DNA from: Puccinellia tenuiflora
Lineage: Eukaryota > Streptophyta > Magnoliopsida > Poales > Poaceae
Assembly (NCBI GenBank): GCA_012064385.1
Contig: QRDG01000814.1
Location: forward strand, 776,671-840,670
Length of the DNA stretch: 64,000 nt
Direction of reading: 5' to 3'
Shown in pieces: positions 59,911-64,000 of this stretch. The notes under the pieces were generated by a model. That model made no database searches and was not told the DNA's origin. It saw only the letters and a program-made list of their open reading frames with translations. Each line of letters begins with the position of its first letter. Position 1 is the first letter of the stretch. Position numbers and translations under genes: made by a program.

Positions 59911-62126
59911 CCACTCGGACATATCGACAATTTATGCTGCGATTAGTCAATAATTTCTAAGAAGTATTTTTCTGTATATGTTAATATTCAGTTAGCAACT
60001 TTTCGAACAAAAGACAGAGAGAGACCAACCAGGAAAGGGACCGCCATGAAAAAGGCAACAGCTTCTGCTAAACGACGAGAAACATTGTCAGTTCGTTACG
60101 CCAATATTCATGTTTAGCTTTACACGCAGATTGATGTTGATTTTGCCTTTAATGTTACTCGTCAAAAAATTATAATCCTCTTGCAGTTTAGCACGCTCTA
60201 TCAGGCATGAACTTGTTCCAAAAGGTTAATCTACCGCACAATATTCTAGTACGTAGATAGTGTTAATATAGTCAGATCAACAACGATCTGCGCGGAGAAA
60301 AAGATACGGGAGAAAAAACAATGGACAAGGAGGAGAAATATTGTTAATTCGTCGCAATCGATTATAGTTAGGTAACTGAGAAGAACATCCCACCCTGATT
60401 TTGCACTTTACCTTTCATCTTACCCATGAATCATATCTTCTACTTACACGATCGTCATAGAAAAATATCGAAAACTCGGGTGACGAATAGAAAAAAATCC
60501 GACAAAGAGAATACATTAATATCGAAAGGTTTCCCATTACTCATGGCCTGGGTATGATGTTAAGACCTACGGATACACACAACCAAAAAAAGCAAAAAAT
60601 AAATAACAGAAATAAAGAGCAACATGACCCCACAAAGGCCATCAAGGGCTCTAGCAGCACAAAAAACCACCATGATTGGCAACACCTCAAAAAAGGTTCT
60701 CCAACAGCACACCTTCAAAACGGAAAGGGTGTACAAGCGTCTTGGTCGCCTAATCTGACTATGAAAGACAGATCATGCAATTTTTCACCCCGGAGAAAAG
60801 TGTGATCGAGTTCCATATGATACCTTCACCAAGGAAACTGATAGATGTCTGCCATTATTGTTAGGTATAACCAATTAAGGTTAGACCTATGGTTCACACC
60901 ACAAAATTGAAACTGGGTACTTGAAGTTACCATGTGTTGCCGACCCCACTTGCCAAGAATACTGGTCTAAATCATCTATCGTTGGTCATATTCATTGCAC
61001 ACATGGTTTTGACATTAGCATCACCACACGAATGAAACCACGTGGGCACAACACATCGCGAAGCATCCTCTTCTCCCCCATCCATTTTACACACACCCGA
61101 AGATAGCCACACGTGCATGGTCCTAAACCATGGCAATGCAAGGCGAGCTGTCGGGCATCGCCATTCCCCACTTTCACCAACACTTACCATTATCGAACTT
61201 GAAATGAGCCTTCGAGATTGTGCTTTCACCTTCGAATCCTTTTCAATCTCTTCAAAAATAGCGGCCTAGCACTCCCCACTCCCGCCAACACCTTAATATG
61301 GCGGCAATATACTTGTCGTGGCGACATGCATGCAGGTGTTGACAAAAAATAGTGTGTCAAGCGAGTGGAGGTCGCCTGGGACCAAGCATACGCAAACAAC
61401 CATCATTGACGGCGACACTGTTTCGAGGCCACAACGGGCGAGGTCAGAGATCAGCGGTCACGAGGGTTGGGAAGGCAAAGAATCGAAGGACGCCACCCCG
61501 GAGCACTGTGACATCAACCATTGGGCAGACGTGACGATCCACAATACGTTCATGGAAGTTCACCACCAATCCGCCCCAACAAGAATTAGGCGCTGCTCAC
61601 AGCTACGATGAAAATCGTACAGATCGTCAATGAACGTCAGCGGGATCATGAAAATTGGAGGACGAGGACCATGTTGGGCCTGGAGGATGTCACGAAGATG
61701 TGGCTAGGGGTGCAGGGCGGCACCCGATCCGCCCCGCATACAAGTAAAAATGTGCAGGAGTAGGTATAATTTTCCTGCTCAGATTTAGTCTATATTGAAC
61801 TAATCTCCTATTATGCGGGCCTATGCGGGATGGCCTTTTGCAACCCTAAATGTGGCCCGTCGCCATAGTCCTTCGTGGTAATAGCCTCCTCCGGCGGTGA
61901 CAACGAGCTACGATGAAATACCTAGCCCTTTTAGTGTTGTGTACTCGACTAACCAAGGCCCTTTATAATGTCGTAGACATATATTTTGGATCTGATGAAA
62001 TACTTAACTTATATCACAATATTTCCTTCAATATATGTCCACCCATATCCGCGTGCCCTTTCCAGCATAAATTTAACTATACATTGCATGTGAAATGCAA
62101 AAATAAACATGATGCACAAACTTGAC
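59911..62126. other. Intergenic region, no gene recognised
   Basis: The sequence is mixed, with short ORFs only (none above about 100 codons) and no recognisable family, RNA gene or LTR. It lies downstream of the peroxidase gene. Confidence 0.6.
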
Positions 62127-62128
62127 AT

Positions 62129-62134
62129 TTTATT
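62129..62134 (-). terminator. Possible poly(A) signal of the peroxidase gene
   Basis: AATAAA on the minus strand lies about 140 bp beyond the peroxidase stop codon, in AT-rich DNA. Confidence 0.5.
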
Positions 62135-62271
62135 GTTCAATTATCCAACTATAAGAACATAACAATACAAACATACCATACATATTAAATCCGTAGTTAT
62201 GGAAACAAATAAAAATGTAAATGCAAGCTCCCAGCATAACATGAAACTCTCAATGCAACTATAAACAAAAT

Positions 62272-64000
62272 TTAGTTAGTCCTCCTGCAGTTTTTCCTGA
62301 TCTCTCCATTAATCCCTGTCAGTGGCGAGATATCTCCCATCTTAATCATCCCTGCCACAAAGTCTGTGAAGAAGGCGCTCTGGCTACTAACATAGGACTT
62401 GACCTGCCGGTCGGTGATCCCGCCATTGAAGAGCTCTTGGTCAGAGTGCAGGAGGCCCTTTTTGCCGACGAGGTTCTTGTAGTAGTTGTTCTCGAAGGCA
62501 GTTGGGGTCTGGAGATCGAGCGGTGCCAGGTTGTTGTCGCCAGAGCCAGAGGCAGGAGGGCAGCCTGATCGACGGGTCCCAGCAAAGTTGTTGTCAATAT
62601 CGCTGTCGTTGTAGATGTGTGCTCGGAAGTTGGTGCATCGTGCTTGTCCTATGGTGTGTGATCCTGCATAGATGGCCGACACGAGGAAATTATTTTCCAT
62701 GACAGTATTTTAAAACGAGGCATCCTTCTTTGTTCTCGTTGAGATTTGGATGAAATACAAAATTGAACATTATGCACAAACACATATTGATCGTCCAAAT
62801 CTCCAGCTAATTACATCTCATCGACCAGTCCGAACTACTAATTACTGAGTTCGTAGACGTGTTTTCTTATTGTGCAACAAATACTTATGGTTACTTGTTC
62901 TTTCAAAAAACTTGATTCTCCCGAAGGTGGGAGAAAGAAAACGACGTGTTCGCTTCAGTATGGAACATGCATGCATGGCAAAAGGAATCGTATGCCTAAG
63001 TCATATGTGTTTGTAATTAACTTGTAATGAAGTTGGTTATCCGGGATGCTAACTTTATTCATACCTTTTGTATCTGTCCAAAGAGAGCCAGCCATTTCAT
63101 TGAAAAAGTTTAAGTGGCATGTTTGCTACAGCACTGCCGACAACTAAAAAGCTTCTAGAAACCCATACCGACAACCCACATGGCAATGTCAAATTCTTCG
63201 TCGGTGATTGAACCCGTCAGCAGTACTAAATTAACCATGTCCATTCTTTCAGGTCAAAACTTAGCCGTCAATTCCGTTAGCAATCAATAAGCCGCTGTAC
63301 GCGACAAGTAAAGCTAGTAGAATCAGAGTGCCGTGTGAAAAGGGTTCTTATTTTCTTCCACAGGGGACACGGTTCTTGTCCCTTTTTTCTTGTTTTTTTT
63401 TTTACTTACGATACATTCTTAACTAACATTGGTCATCTCGACCTGTTGATACTGCTAATTACTGAGATCGTTTGTTGAGAGATTGATTAGTTGGCTGGTT
63501 AACAGCAGTGGGAATAATAATATAAGTAAGTAATTAGTGATTTCAGCGAGCTTGGTATACGTACCAGACAGGGCGACCATGTCCTTCTGGGAGAGTCCCT
63601 GCGCGGCGAAGAGTGCGGTGAGGTTGGCGAGCCCCGACGTCGGCGGCGGGATGTTGTTGTTGGCGCCGCTGAAGCTCGCCGTCGTCGAGTCCCTCCGCCC
63701 AACCTTCACGTCCCAGCTCGGCCCGCCCAGCTACAAATTTATTAAGTAATCAAGTTACAGTTTCAGCTAGTACATCCATGCACGTATAGATATGCGCGCA
63801 TTCATGCACTTACGGCAACGACACTGTCCCTGGCAGCGACGGCGAGGACGTCGGCGCAGGAGACGACGCCGGGGCAGAGCTTCTCGACGGCCGCCTTGAC
63901 GGCGTCGATGACCTCGAACCCTCGCACCGACCCGTTGTTGGGCGTGGCCGTCTTCTCCCCCTGCAGGCTCGGCGTGTCGTCCAGCAGAAGCGACGCGTCG
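62272..64000 (-). CDS. Class III (secretory) peroxidase, 3' exons
   Basis: Class III peroxidases are secreted haem enzymes that use H2O2 to oxidise phenolics in the cell wall. Three exons are visible: 64000-63814 (5' end outside the window), 63730-63565 and 62663-62272. Introns are 83 bp (donor gtaagtgc, acceptor tttgtag) and 901 bp (donor gtacgta, acceptor tatgcag). The first visible codons are DASLLLDDT, then RGFEVIDAVKAAVEKLC and VSCADVLAVAARDSVV. LGGPSWDVKVGRRDSTTAS follows in the second exon. DMVALSGSHTIGQARC spans the second intron and holds the proximal haem His. The last exon has PLDLQTPTAFENNYYKNL and ends EIRKNCRRTN-TAA. No stops or shifts are seen, so it looks functional. The signal peptide, distal His and promoter are outside the window. 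Confidence 0.95.

Noticed and set aside
61318..61611. 97-codon ORF in the intergenic region
   Set aside because: No recognisable domain, signal or splice context, and low-complexity polar composition. It is likely random.

Overview
This is nuclear DNA from a grass (Poaceae). About 59.5 kb of it is a stack of LTR retrotransposons nested inside one another. The last 2 kb hold the 3' part of a class III plant peroxidase gene on the minus strand. The grass call rests on the peroxidase sequence, GC-rich promoter-like islands inside very long LTRs, and the Ty3/Gypsy families present. I cannot name the genus.

The nesting is resolved by exact 5-bp target-site duplications (TSDs). Positions 1-3550 are the end of a minus-strand element H with a 3.45 kb LTR. 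It sits in a second, partial copy of its own LTR (3551-3850). Into that fragment a plus-strand Tat-type Gypsy element, A, inserted at 3851. Element B (9076-46712, minus strand, TSD ccaag) interrupts A's pol. Element F (48221-59474, plus strand, TSD gtgat) interrupts A's integrase. The left LTR of B is itself interrupted by a solo LTR, C (12025-39002, TSD aagaa). C contains a near-complete Gypsy element D (13074-26001, plus strand, TSD cctac) and element E (28334-38671, minus strand, TSD gaggg). D carries a small inverted solo LTR, G (22046-22587, TSD caagt). The stack ends at a single N (59532), where A stops in mid-gene.

A and D are relatives. Each has a ~570 bp LTR and one long gag-protease-RT-RNase H-second RNase H-integrase frame, now broken by stops and frameshifts. 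D also keeps a spliced five-exon gene on the opposite strand downstream of pol. B, E and F have LTRs of 3.9-4.6 kb, an initiator-Met-tRNA primer site and a 2.5-2.9 kb interior without a long open frame. They look like LARDs (large retrotransposon derivatives), which must borrow proteins from another element.

The most interesting signals are inside the long LTRs. (1) A three-dyad module keeps its palindromes and spacing between the H family and the B/C/E/F families while the palindrome sequences change completely, which is a covariation pattern. (2) Two short exon-like ORFs, each behind a splice-acceptor-like site and in the same splice phase, keep their exact length in B and E and in the 5' LTR of F (one also keeps it in the 3' LTR of F). 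The acidic one has a counterpart in H. (3) D has the antisense spliced gene, whose reading frame stays in register across four predicted introns.

Positions 59533-62126 are intergenic, with no gene I can support.
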